Assembly (NCBI RefSeq): GCF_000518605.1
Contig: NZ_JADX01000004.1
Coordinates: forward strand, 124,001 to 188,000
Length of the DNA stretch: 64,000 nt
Reading direction: 5' to 3'
Source of the DNA: Shewanella fidelis ATCC BAA-318
GTDB lineage: Bacteria > Pseudomonadota > Gammaproteobacteria > Enterobacterales > Shewanellaceae
The number at the start of each line of letters is the position of its first letter. The first letter of the stretch is position 1. The notes under the pieces were generated by a model, which saw only the letters and a program-made list of their open reading frames with translations, was not told the origin of the DNA and searched no databases. The position numbers and the translations under genes were made by a program. Of this stretch, positions 26,918 through 35,748 are shown one piece after another.

Positions 26918-27123
26918 TTACTGCCAAGCTAAAATATAACCAAAGTTGTGACCTATATAGGTTATTGCTTGTTAACTTTTGGCTTATGTTAGCGAGCTAA
27001 GTTGCCACGATTAGTTGGTAATTGCCAATTTGCTAGCAGCGGTTTTTCAGTTCTGTTTTAGTAATCAATGTTAAGCTTGTGCACGTAAGTGTAATCAATA
27101 ACGATAAATGAATGAGAAGTGCT

Positions 27124-27648
27124 ATGCAGTTAATGGATATCGACAAGCAAACCTACCGTAAAAATACTAACCTAGTGATTATGGGGTTTGTGGCAAGTTT
27201 AGCGATTTTAGCTTTAGTTTTTGGTGCTTTGCTTATTCAACTCTTTGGTGCGCCGCCAAGTGCCAGTGGTGAGTCTACAGGTAACTTCCACCTTAATTTG
27301 ATTGGGGTGATCTTGGCGTTAGCTGTGTGCAGCGCTGTGTTAAATAGCCAAAAACAAAAGCCTTTTCTTAAAGAGGTCTACTATGTTTGGCAGCTAAAGC
27401 AGTTACATAACCAGATTTATCGTAAGCTGGCTAAAATTAAGCAGGCGGCAGATAGCAATGACCAAACTGCTTTTATCATTTTGAGCTTTTACTTTGCTAG
27501 CTTAAAGCAGGTTTATACCTTAGATGACAACACCTTAACCCTCGCCACAGTTGACAGTGACCTTAACCAGCTAAATGAAAAAATCGCTGCACTAGGGCTA
27601 GCCATTACCCCTGAACAGTTTGAGCCACAAATGCTTGAGCAGATTTAA
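27124..27648 (+). CDS. DUF3087 membrane protein
   Basis: About 174 aa. Two N-terminal membrane helices (NLVIMGFVASLAILALVFGALL and LIGVILALAVCSAVL) followed by a cytoplasmic alpha-helical domain (FLKEVYYVWQLKQLHNQIYRK). This matches the DUF3087 family of Vibrio and Shewanella; function unknown. ATG 27124 fits GAGAAG best, but ATG 27112 and 27133 are possible. Its stop codon is the first base of a MITE that separates it from its terminator. Confidence 0.75.
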   Translation: MQLMDIDKQTYRKNTNLVIMGFVASLAILALVFGALLIQLFGAPPSASGESTGNFHLNLIGVILALAVCSAVLNSQKQKPFLKEVYYVWQLKQLHNQIYRKLAKIKQAADSNDQTAFIILSFYFASLKQVYTLDDNTLTLATVDSDLNQLNEKIAALGLAITPEQFEPQMLEQI

Positions 27649-27913
27649 TACCAATCAGTATAAACAGTTAGTCACTCAGCGAGAGTTTAGCGGTTTTGAG
27701 GCAAGGCAACGAATGAAGAGCATAGTTGTTCTACGTTCAAGTTTGTTAACACAGCATCAGAATCGCTAAAACTCGCCATTTTGGAACGTTTTTGGCTGCC
27801 TACTTCTGCGTTGAATAACTTCACAAGGGAGCAACCATTCTTTCAGTTACTCGCCTTGAATTAGATTGCCAAAAATCGTTCTGAGTTGATCAAATTCTTA
27901 TACTGATTGGTAT
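27648..27913. mobile_element. MITE-like element with perfect 16-bp terminal inverted repeats
   Basis: 266 bp bounded by ATACCAATCAGTATAA (27648-27663) and its exact complement (27898-27913). An internal inverted pair, GAGTTTAGCG and CGCTAAAACTC, lies inside. It has no ORF for a transposase. A shortened, diverged copy is at 35433-35588. It starts on the last base of the DUF3087 stop codon and ends 11 bp before that gene's terminator. Confidence 0.88.
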
Positions 27914-27924
27914 AACCGCTTTAA

Positions 27925-27962
27925 CAATCGCTCCCAGTCTTGGGGGCGATTGCTTATTCTTG
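27925..27962 (+). terminator. Terminator displaced by the MITE
   Basis: CAATCGCTCCCA, loop GTCT, TGGGGGCGATTG with one G-T mismatch, followed by CTTATTCTTGTT. It presumably belongs to DUF3087. Confidence 0.75.
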
Positions 27963-28189
27963 TTGTTTATACTCCATTCCTATCAGTTTTAGCCGACATC
28001 GCTTAATTCGTATTAGATTACCCTGCTGTGCATTAGGCTTACTTGTATTCACTCAGTTGTTTGCTATGTTTTTGTTTAGAGATAACTGAAATGAACAATG
28101 TTACCTGAAGCGGTTTATCTACTGTGTTAATCAGCGTCGATAAACAGGCAAAACGGATTGATGAATTGATACCCAAGGTTGGAGTCACC

Positions 28190-29356
28190 ATGAAAAAAGC
28201 GTTAGCACTGGTTCCTTTTGCTGCATTGGCTGTTATGCCTAATAGCAATGCTATTGAAGTATTTAAAGACGATAAAAATGTATTTGATATCGGAGGTTAC
28301 GTCGATGCCCGCGTGATCGATACGCAAGGCGTAACAGAGGTGGTAAATGGTAGCTCCCGCATTAACTTTGCTTTTACCCGCGATATGTCTCAAGACTGGA
28401 AAGCCTACGTTAAGTTGGAATGGGGGGTAAACCCGTTCGGTAACAGCACTATTGCCTACAGTAGTGAAAGTAACTTTGAATCGAAAAGTGGTGACTTTTT
28501 AAATAATCGCCTCGGTTATGTTGGTTTAAGTCATGGCGACTATGGCTCTGTGTCTATCGGTAAGCAATGGGGCGCATGGTATGACGTTGTCTACAACACG
28601 AACTATGGCATGGTTTGGGATGGTAATGCTTCAGGCACTTACACCTATAACAAGTCTGACGGTGCCATCAATGGTGTGGGTCGCGGTGATAAAGTGATCC
28701 AATACCGTAATAGCTTTGGTGACTTGAGTGTGGCGATACAAATGCAGCTTAAAAATAGCGTAGCGGATGTCGCTGATGACGGCTCGAACAACCCTAATCG
28801 TCTAGTACAAACTGAATATGATAACACTTACGGTATTGGCTTAACGTATCAAGCGACGGATATGTTGGTATTAACCCTTGGTGGTAATACTGGTGAGCCG
28901 ATGGCGACAACGGCTAGCGGCAGAGTCCTTAAAGAAACTGACTACATTTATGGTGCCGGCATAAGTTGGGGCGGCTGGGATCAATATGGCTTTTACGCTG
29001 CAGCAAACGTCAATGCGAATGAATACCACGACACAGATAACATAGGACGTTTCTTGCAGGATGCTGTCGGGCTTGAATCATTAGTGTCTTACTACTTTGA
29101 TAACAACGTAAAGATCTTAGCTTCGTACAATATTTTAGAGGCGGGAGATGAGTACGAAAGGTTACACCAAGGCGATGTATTTAAACGTCAATTTGCATTT
29201 GCTGGGGTACATTATTACTGGGATAACAGCGTGGTTTTATACTTAGAAGCGCGTAAAGACTTTAGTGATTTCTCGAGTAATGATCCAGAAAAAGAGGCGG
29301 CGCAGCAGTTAACCGAAGATGATGGTGTCGCGATTGGCGTGCGCTATATTTTATAG
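28190..29356 (+). CDS. Gram-negative trimeric porin
   Basis: About 388 aa from ATG 28190 (TTGGAG upstream). Signal peptide MKKALALVPFAALAVMPNSNA, then beta-barrel strands starting FDIGGYVDARVID; typical porin phrases are NNRLGYVGLSHGDYGSVSIG and KQWGAWYD (the constriction-loop region), and the C terminus ends AIGVRYIL. Outer-membrane diffusion channel; substrate unknown. The last residue is Leu, not the usual Phe, which is less common for the assembly signal. Confidence 0.88.
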   Translation: MKKALALVPFAALAVMPNSNAIEVFKDDKNVFDIGGYVDARVIDTQGVTEVVNGSSRINFAFTRDMSQDWKAYVKLEWGVNPFGNSTIAYSSESNFESKSGDFLNNRLGYVGLSHGDYGSVSIGKQWGAWYDVVYNTNYGMVWDGNASGTYTYNKSDGAINGVGRGDKVIQYRNSFGDLSVAIQMQLKNSVADVADDGSNNPNRLVQTEYDNTYGIGLTYQATDMLVLTLGGNTGEPMATTASGRVLKETDYIYGAGISWGGWDQYGFYAAANVNANEYHDTDNIGRFLQDAVGLESLVSYYFDNNVKILASYNILEAGDEYERLHQGDVFKRQFAFAGVHYYWDNSVVLYLEARKDFSDFSSNDPEKEAAQQLTEDDGVAIGVRYIL

Positions 29357-29399
29357 TGAATGCCTTTGAGCGCACAGGCTGTATCTTTTGTGTTATCAA

Positions 29400-29442
29400 C
29401 AACAAAGGCTTACCTTTGGCGGGGAAGCCTTTGTTGATTTTA
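29400..29442. terminator. Terminator downstream of the porin
   Basis: CAACAAAGGCTT (29400-29411) pairs with AAGCCTTTGTTG (29425-29436), followed by ATTTTA. Confidence 0.8.
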
Positions 29443-29526
29443 GGCCGCGACTATCTGGTGATTAGCCTTGCAAACGATTAATTCCAGCAGGCGACTCCCC
29501 TTGCAAACGGGCAAAGCTACAAACTG

Positions 29527-30240
29527 CTAATCCTTTAAACGATAAGTCACTTCGACTCTATCTTGGATCACCACTTGGCCTTGTTGATAGCTTTGGCCAG
29601 CATCGAAACTTTTTGCTTCTGAGTTCATGCGTAGCATTACTGGTTGAATAGGGCGCTGCTCATAGTAGCTGATCTGCCATACGCCATCTAATTCTTCACC
29701 AAACCCTTCAGCTAAACTCTTGGCTTTTTGTTGGGCGTCTTTAATTGCTGCCATACGTGCTTGCTCAACATATTGCGCTTCTTTACTCGATTTCAGTGCG
29801 ATGTTGTTGATGCGGTTGATCCCTTGCTCAAGCGCTGAGTCGAGAATGCTATTAAGCTTGGTTAAATCCATGACCGTGACGGTAATGCGACGATTAGCAC
29901 TATAACCAATAAGCTGGCTTGGTTTGTTTTTCTCGTAGTGGTACTGCGGTTGTAGATTAATATTCGCACTTTGAATTAATGCTTTGTCCACACCGGCTTT
30001 TTCAAGACGCGCTAAAAAATGGGCAACCGCTTTGTCTGAGTCTCGTTTGGCTTGTTGGGCGGTTTTGGCTTTAATCACGACTTCGACATTGACTTCAGCC
30101 ATATCGGCTTTAACTGTCAGCTCGCTAGTGCCTATGGTGTTGAGGTGAGCAAAGTCGACGTCGGCGGCTTGGGCTGTAGCAACCAAAGAGGTTGATGCAA
30201 TAACAGTAGAGATAACGGCTGCGATAATTGATGATTTCAT
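29527..30240 (-). CDS. yggE: Periplasmic SIMPL-domain (DUF541) protein, YggE-like
   Basis: 237 aa from the Met at 30240 (TTTGGAG upstream). A signal peptide (IIAAVISTVIASTSLVATAQA) is followed by one SIMPL/DUF541 domain (LTVKADMAEVNVEVVIKAK; GYSANRRITVTVMDLTKL; KDAQQKAKSLAEGFG). E. coli YggE is linked to oxidative stress defence, and members assemble into oligomeric periplasmic rings. Single gene unit. Confidence 0.88.
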   Translation of the reverse strand: MKSSIIAAVISTVIASTSLVATAQAADVDFAHLNTIGTSELTVKADMAEVNVEVVIKAKTAQQAKRDSDKAVAHFLARLEKAGVDKALIQSANINLQPQYHYEKNKPSQLIGYSANRRITVTVMDLTKLNSILDSALEQGINRINNIALKSSKEAQYVEQARMAAIKDAQQKAKSLAEGFGEELDGVWQISYYEQRPIQPVMLRMNSEAKSFDAGQSYQQGQVVIQDRVEVTYRLKD

Positions 30241-30337
30241 AAAAGCTCCAAACAATAAGTTGATGACTAAGCTATTTGCTTGTCCTGTTTGCTATAAACG
30301 CAGCCGATTTGAAAAAGGGTTTTATTTTTTAAATTTT

Positions 30338-30991
30338 TTATTCAGCTGGATTAAAGCTGTTGTGATACACCACATCCTGTTTATGTTTTTGCTTGGCCCA
30401 GCCAGCAGTTTTAAGCTCTGGCTCGTCTAAGAACTCATCAACATAACCAATACATAAATAGCCAATGAGCTCGCTGGTCGCAGGTGCATTCACTGCTTGT
30501 TTGACTGCTTCGGGGTCAACAATGCTTACCCAGCCCACACCAATATTGAGTGAACGCGCCATTAGCCAGAGGTTTTGAATTGCACACACAACGCTAAAGC
30601 GCCCCATATCGGGCATGCTGGTTTGTCCAAGAACAGGAGTTGCTTGATTTTGATAAAATACCGCAAGGTTAACCGGAGCTTCGAGTATGCCTTCGAGCTT
30701 TAGTTTGCTGTATTGCTGCTGCTTTTCAGAGCTAAATTGTGCTTTACCTGCAGTGTTAGCCGCAGTAAAACATTGATGTACTTGTCGTTTGATAGCTTCG
30801 TCGCGCACCACTACAAATTGCCAAGGTTGCGAGTAACCGACTGAGGGAGCGTGTAAGGCAGCCTCAAGTAGTTGATCGATGACACTATCATCTACAGGTG
30901 TAGGCAGAAAGTGATTGCCGCGTACATCTCGGCGCAGACGCATGATATCGCTAAGTAGTTGGCTGTCATCTGTTGTGAATTGGTGGCTCAT
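30338..30991 (-). CDS. bluB: 5,6-Dimethylbenzimidazole synthase
   Basis: 217 aa, nitroreductase fold. BluB breaks down reduced FMN with oxygen to make the lower ligand of vitamin B12. The distinguishing stretches are present: RRDVRGNHFLP at the N terminus, APSVGYSQPWQFVVV, and VLGQTSMPDMGRFSVVCAI, the last holding BluB-specific residues near the flavin. No other cobalamin genes are adjacent, so it may serve remodelling of scavenged corrinoids. Confidence 0.9.
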   Translation of the reverse strand: MSHQFTTDDSQLLSDIMRLRRDVRGNHFLPTPVDDSVIDQLLEAALHAPSVGYSQPWQFVVVRDEAIKRQVHQCFTAANTAGKAQFSSEKQQQYSKLKLEGILEAPVNLAVFYQNQATPVLGQTSMPDMGRFSVVCAIQNLWLMARSLNIGVGWVSIVDPEAVKQAVNAPATSELIGYLCIGYVDEFLDEPELKTAGWAKQKHKQDVVYHNSFNPAE

Positions 30992-31052
30992 GCGGATCTC
31001 GATATAGGTTATGCAAAGTGGCAGTTTAAAAGTGGCAGTTCAAATATAATAA

Positions 31053-31090
31053 AAAAGCGCCATTGATACTCAGTACCAATTAGCGCTTTT
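31053..31090. terminator. Terminator downstream of the Dcu transporter
   Basis: AAAAGCGC (31053-31060) and GCGCTTTT (31083-31090) with an inner ATTG/CAAT pairing; bidirectional in form, used by the minus-strand transporter. Confidence 0.8.
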
Positions 31091-31119
31091 AGCATAGCGG
31101 TTGTTCTCGCTATTTACAG

Positions 31120-32436
31120 CTAATTAATCATCATAGAGATCGCGTAACCAACAACTGTTGCTGTGATTACCCCAATAAAACCTGGCATTAAAAAGCTATG
31201 GTTAATGATGTATTTACCAATATGGGTGGTACCAGTTCTATCAAAGCTTATTGCCGCTAAATCACTTGGATAGAAAGGAAAGAAGAAGTAGGCATAACAC
31301 GCTGGCAAAACGCCGATTAATACTGGTGCTGGAATGCCTAAGGAGAAGCCAAGTGGCAGCATAATGGTTAAGGTTGCTGCTTGGCTTTTTAGAAATACCG
31401 ATGCGGTGAACATTGCTATTGCGAATGACCAAGGGTGTGCGTGAACAATATCGCTTACCGACTCAATCAAATAGCTTTTGTGATGGCCAATAATGGTGTC
31501 ACTTAACCACGCGATACCAAAAATGATCACCACGGCTGTCATACCCGCGATAAACACATTGCTGTGGACAATTTTCTTCGGATCTATCTTGGTTGCTAGT
31601 AAGATTACCGCGCCAACCGATAGCATCATAAACTGAATTGCCACCGACATTTTTACCCCTTCAGGTAATAACTGGTCGCTAAACATTGCTAATGCGATAA
31701 CTGATAAAATACCCAGTAAAAAGATGCTTAAGCCTTTTTTAGCTGTGCTGTCATTTTTTACTGTGTCAGCGCTATCAGCTTCAGTGTCAATCAGGCTATT
31801 TCTGAACTCTTCATCTTGCAGCCGCGCCTGAAACTCAAGGTCTTTATCTAGATCTTTACCGCGTTTAAGACTCCAGGTTGCTGCAACTAATACACCGAGC
31901 AAAGTTGAGGGAATCGTCACTAACAGCACATCAATCAGGCTGATATCGAGGTTATTTTCCATTGATGTCGCTATCACCACAGCAGCCGCTGCAGCAATAG
32001 GGCTGGCGGTGATCCCCATTTGTGATGCCACTGTGGCGATCGCTAACGGACGTTCAGGGCGAATGCCTTTTTTGTAGGCTACATCATAAATAACTGGCAG
32101 CAGTGGATATACCGAGTGACCTGTGCCCACTAAAACCGTTAATGAATAGGTACATAAAGGGCCGAGAAATACGATTTGGTTGGGGTGTTTACGCAGTAGC
32201 TTTTCTGCGTAGCGCACCAGAAGCTTAAGACCACCAGTGGCTTCAAGGGTTGCTGAGGCTGCTACAACGGCCAAAATAATCAACATCACATTGATAGGCG
32301 GTGTACCCGGCGCGATACCAAATACAAAGGCTAGCACTGAAACGCCTAAACCACCGAGTAGGCCAAAGGCCACACCGCCGTGGCGGATCCCCACAAAAAT
32401 AACAGTTAATAGCAACAGCATATGTATAAAGAACAT
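31120..32436 (-). CDS. DcuA/DcuB-family C4-dicarboxylate transporter
   Basis: 438 aa with about ten to twelve membrane segments. Family stretches: GLGVSVLAFVFGIAPGTPP, GTGHSVYPLLPVIYDVAYKK and MGITASPIAAAAAVV. These carriers exchange fumarate, malate, aspartate and succinate, mainly in anaerobic fumarate respiration. DcuA versus DcuB is not decided from sequence by eye. AAAGGA precedes the ATG. No FNR box is apparent in the upstream region. Confidence 0.88.
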   Translation of the reverse strand: MFFIHMLLLLTVIFVGIRHGGVAFGLLGGLGVSVLAFVFGIAPGTPPINVMLIILAVVAASATLEATGGLKLLVRYAEKLLRKHPNQIVFLGPLCTYSLTVLVGTGHSVYPLLPVIYDVAYKKGIRPERPLAIATVASQMGITASPIAAAAAVVIATSMENNLDISLIDVLLVTIPSTLLGVLVAATWSLKRGKDLDKDLEFQARLQDEEFRNSLIDTEADSADTVKNDSTAKKGLSIFLLGILSVIALAMFSDQLLPEGVKMSVAIQFMMLSVGAVILLATKIDPKKIVHSNVFIAGMTAVVIIFGIAWLSDTIIGHHKSYLIESVSDIVHAHPWSFAIAMFTASVFLKSQAATLTIMLPLGFSLGIPAPVLIGVLPACYAYFFFPFYPSDLAAISFDRTGTTHIGKYIINHSFLMPGFIGVITATVVGYAISMMIN

Positions 32437-33011
32437 TGCAAGGGATCCTTTAGGTGATTAGCGCGAACACTATCGCCAACTTATTAATTGCATTAATTAA
32501 TCATGGCGAGGGAGTGGGTATAGAGGGGGTTATACCGTATGTAACCGAAAGCTTAAATAGCCAGAGTTTACCAAGGTGATAGCGCGCAATTATTTGTCTA
32601 ACTTTAGCTGAAAAATGTGAAGCGGATGGCGTTAGCTTTATCTCGTTATACGTGGAATAAATAGGTCGCAGAGAGTCGTTCGCGTTGTTTTATACTTTAA
32701 AAAGGCGTTACTTGTAGCGTTTATCGCGGTTATTTGTGTGACTCAGGTTGTTTTATGTGCTGCCTGATAATGTTAGAGTAGCAGAACCTATTACTCAGAG
32801 GATTTACATCAACGTGTTAATTACGCCACCTTAACGTTCAGCCCCTTCTATAGCTTTCATTGCTAACTTAAGCACCTTGCTTATTCCTTTGCGCATATAA
32901 ATTCGTTGTCGAATTCTTACGACTGTTTTCTGCGCCAAATTTTATCAAAAAAAGCACGCTTAATACGCCAGCCTAATCTCTGGTGCGTACTGCCGTGCAA
33001 AAAAAACTGAG
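32437..33011. other. Divergent intergenic region between dcu and sulP
   Basis: 575 bp without a supported ORF. The one clear structure is ACGCCAG...CTGGTGCGT at about 32966-32990 in the sulP leader. I could not identify operators for either gene. Confidence 0.45.
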
Positions 33012-34505
33012 ATGTTCATGCTAAAAAACTTTAAAAACGATTGGTTGTCGAATATTCGCGGCGACTTACTTGCGGGTATTGTTGTTGCGCTAGCTCTGAT
33101 CCCTGAGGCTATCGCATTTTCAATTATTGCTGGAGTTGATCCAAAAGTTGGCTTATATGCCTCCTTTAGTATTTCAGTGGTAATAGCATTTACCGGAGGC
33201 CGCTCTGGTATGGTTTCAGCTGCAACCGGTGCAATGGCGTTACTGATGGTGACGCTGGTTAAAGAGCACGGCTTAGAGTATCTATTGGCCGCAACGGTAT
33301 TAACCGGCGTGTTGCAAGTACTCGCTGGATATTTAAAGCTAGGAAACTTAATGCGTTTTGTATCACGCTCAGTGGTTACTGGTTTTGTAAATGCGCTGGC
33401 AATATTGATTTTTATGGCTCAACTGCCGGAGCTGACCAACGTAACATGGCATGTATATGCTATGACTGGTACAGGTCTTGCGATTATCTATCTTTTTCCG
33501 CTAATTCCGCGAATAGGCAAACTTATTCCTTCACCTTTAATCTGTATTCTTGCGCTTACCGCTGTCGCGGTTACCTTTAACCTAGATGTGCGTACTGTCG
33601 GTGATATGGGGGAGCTACCTGATACCTTACCGATCTTTTTGTGGCCGGATGTGCCGTTGAATATGGAGACACTAATTATTGTTCTACCTTATTCTGCGGC
33701 GCTTGCTGTAGTCGGTTTGTTGGAGTCGATGATGACGGCAACCATAGTTGATGATCTCACCGATACCAAGAGTGATAAAAACCGTGAGTGCAAAGGACAA
33801 GGGCTCGCCAATATTTCTACTGGATTACTCGGAGGGATGGCTGGATGCGCCATGATTGGTCAGTCGATGATTAATATAAAATCGGGTGGTAGAGGCCGGT
33901 TATCGAGCTTTGCTGCTGGTATATATTTACTGGTTATGGTGGTGTTTCTTGGGCCTTGGTTAAAACAGATCCCAATGGCTGCATTAGTTGCTGTAATGAT
34001 TATGGTGGCTATAGGTACATTCTCTTGGCGCTCAATTACAGATTTAAAGCAGCATCCATTGTCGACAAATATCGTAATGTTGGCCACTGTTGTGATTGTG
34101 GTATTGACGCATAACCTTGCTCTTGGAGTGTTTATCGGTGTGTTACTGGCATCAATGTTCTTCGCGAATAAAATTAGCCGCATGATGGTAGTGAAAAAGC
34201 GCAATGCAGTCAGTGAGAACCGGGAATATCATGTCATTGGCCAGGTCTTTTTTGCTTCGGCTGATAAGTTTATCGATTCGTTCGATTTTAAAGAGGTGCT
34301 TGAGTCGGTAACAATTGATCTATCTTTAGCGCACTTTTGGGATGTCACTGCAGTTTCCGCGTTAGATAAAGTCGTGATTAAGTTTCGCCGTGAAGGTGCT
34401 AGCGTAGAGTTGATAGGAATGAATCAGGCTACTCGCACGATAGTCGATAAATTTGGTGTACATGACAAACCAGAAGAAGTCGAAAAGTTAATGGCTGGCC
34501 ACTAA
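33012..34505 (+). CDS. SulP/SLC26-family anion transporter with STAS domain
   Basis: 497 aa. About twelve membrane segments with SulP sequences near the N terminus ([34 protein letters not shown]) and a C-terminal STAS domain (~395-495; [21 protein letters not shown]). The family carries sulfate, bicarbonate or C4-dicarboxylates (BicA, DauA); the substrate cannot be told. It is followed after 13 bp by a tandem universal stress protein gene, an arrangement that suggests a stress-linked or inorganic-carbon role. Confidence 0.88.
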   Translation: MFMLKNFKNDWLSNIRGDLLAGIVVALALIPEAIAFSIIAGVDPKVGLYASFSISVVIAFTGGRSGMVSAATGAMALLMVTLVKEHGLEYLLAATVLTGVLQVLAGYLKLGNLMRFVSRSVVTGFVNALAILIFMAQLPELTNVTWHVYAMTGTGLAIIYLFPLIPRIGKLIPSPLICILALTAVAVTFNLDVRTVGDMGELPDTLPIFLWPDVPLNMETLIIVLPYSAALAVVGLLESMMTATIVDDLTDTKSDKNRECKGQGLANISTGLLGGMAGCAMIGQSMINIKSGGRGRLSSFAAGIYLLVMVVFLGPWLKQIPMAALVAVMIMVAIGTFSWRSITDLKQHPLSTNIVMLATVVIVVLTHNLALGVFIGVLLASMFFANKISRMMVVKKRNAVSENREYHVIGQVFFASADKFIDSFDFKEVLESVTIDLSLAHFWDVTAVSALDKVVIKFRREGASVELIGMNQATRTIVDKFGVHDKPEEVEKLMAGH

Positions 34506-34518
34506 GAGGATAACTAAT

Positions 34519-35403
34519 ATGAAGAATATCGTAGCTTGTATTGATGGCTCTAAATTGACTTTGGCCACTTGTGAAGCAAGTGCATGGGGAGCCCAAAAAC
34601 TAAACTCACCTCTAACTTTATTGCATGTGCTCGATAAAGCCGTTCAGCCTGTAGCCAGTGAATTATCGGGACAAATAGGTTTAGGGACTCAAGAAGAACT
34701 ATTGAATGAACTGATTGAGCTTGATGAACTGCGCAGCAAAATAGCTTTTAAGCATAGTAAGCAATTACTTGATAACGCCAAAGAACTGGCAATAACGCGC
34801 GGTATTGATGATGTCACATTGTTACAACGCCATGGGAATTTGCTCGATACCTTAGTTGACACTGAAAGTGAATTAAGCTTGTTAGTAATGGGTAAGTCAG
34901 GTGAGGGGCATTGCAATGACAGATATGCGAGTAAACATGATGCAAAAGTGGGAATGGGTCAGATAATTGGTTCGCAACTTGAGAATATTATTCGTTCTAT
35001 TAAGTCGGAGATTTTAGTGGTCAGTGAGCACTTTAGCGTTCCGAGAGCTTTTATGATCGCTTTTGATGCTAGCGAAGCTAGTTGCAACTCTATCGAAAAG
35101 GTAATTAATAGTCAGTTGCTTAAAGATTTAGAGTGTCACTTAGTGACGGTTAATAGCAATGGTGTGGCAAACCAGAAATTTGAAAATGCAGCTGCTCGGC
35201 TAATGCAAGCGGGGCTCTCTGTGACTCAACGAGTGTTAACCGGTAGTGTTGATGAAGCACTACTTAATTATCAGCAACAACAGCAACTCGATTTAATCGT
35301 AATGGGTGCATATAGTCATAATAGATTACGCCAATATTTTGTTGGCAGTAATACTACTCAAGTACTAGCTAAGTGTAGCGTGCCTGTATTGCTAATACGA
35401 TAA
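34519..35403 (+). CDS. Tandem-domain universal stress protein (UspE-like)
   Basis: 294 aa with two Usp domains: residues 1-165 (MKNIVACIDGSKLT, LLVMGKSGEG) and ~170-294 (FMIAFDASEASCNSIEK, DLIVMGAYSHNRLRQYFVGS and CSVPVLLI). The second carries the ATP-binding G-x2-G-x9-G-S-type loop in modified form. It is cotranscribed with sulP (13 bp gap). Ribosome site AGAGGAT. Confidence 0.88.
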   Translation: MKNIVACIDGSKLTLATCEASAWGAQKLNSPLTLLHVLDKAVQPVASELSGQIGLGTQEELLNELIELDELRSKIAFKHSKQLLDNAKELAITRGIDDVTLLQRHGNLLDTLVDTESELSLLVMGKSGEGHCNDRYASKHDAKVGMGQIIGSQLENIIRSIKSEILVVSEHFSVPRAFMIAFDASEASCNSIEKVINSQLLKDLECHLVTVNSNGVANQKFENAAARLMQAGLSVTQRVLTGSVDEALLNYQQQQQLDLIVMGAYSHNRLRQYFVGSNTTQVLAKCSVPVLLIR

Positions 35404-35432
35404 ATACTTAATAAAAATAGTAATTTAAAATA

Positions 35433-35588
35433 GTATGGTAATCAGTGCAAACATTTAGTTATTCTGCGAGAGTTTAGTGGTTTGAGGCAAGTCAACGCGC
35501 TAAGAGTATAGTTGAACTAGGTTCAAGGTAGTTAACGCAACATCAAAATCGCTCTGAGTAGATCAAACTTTCATATAGATTGCTATTA
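35433..35588. mobile_element. Diverged, internally deleted copy of the 27.6-kb MITE
   Basis: Collinear with 27648-27913 through GCGAGAGTTTAG, TTTGAGGCAAG, TTCAAG, GTTAAC, ATCAAAATCGCT, then jumps straight to CTGAGTAGATCAAA, losing roughly 110 bp. The deletion joins two short CGCT/CGTT sites. Terminal repeats are eroded (GGTAATCAGTGCAA; TATAGATTGCTA). It lies between the uspE-like stop and its terminator. Confidence 0.8.
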
Positions 35589-35589
35589 T

Positions 35590-35618
35590 AGCCACCTACC
35601 CAGTGGGTGGCTTTTGTT
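35590..35618 (+). terminator. Terminator of the sulP-usp unit
   Basis: AGCCACCTACCC-AGT-GGGTGGCTTTTG; located beyond the MITE remnant. Confidence 0.78.
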
Positions 35619-35748
35619 TGTGTTACCGCTAATTTTATGAGAAGTGAGGCGTTGTTAATTTTACTGGATAATTAAACACGAGTTAACTGACAATATTTTG
35701 CGGAATTGGTTAGAATTAGGCAGATTTTTCATTCATCAGAGTGACGGT

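Noticed and set aside
33860-34204. 114-codon minus-strand frame opposite sulP
   Set aside because: Shadow of the SulP coding frame with no ribosome site.
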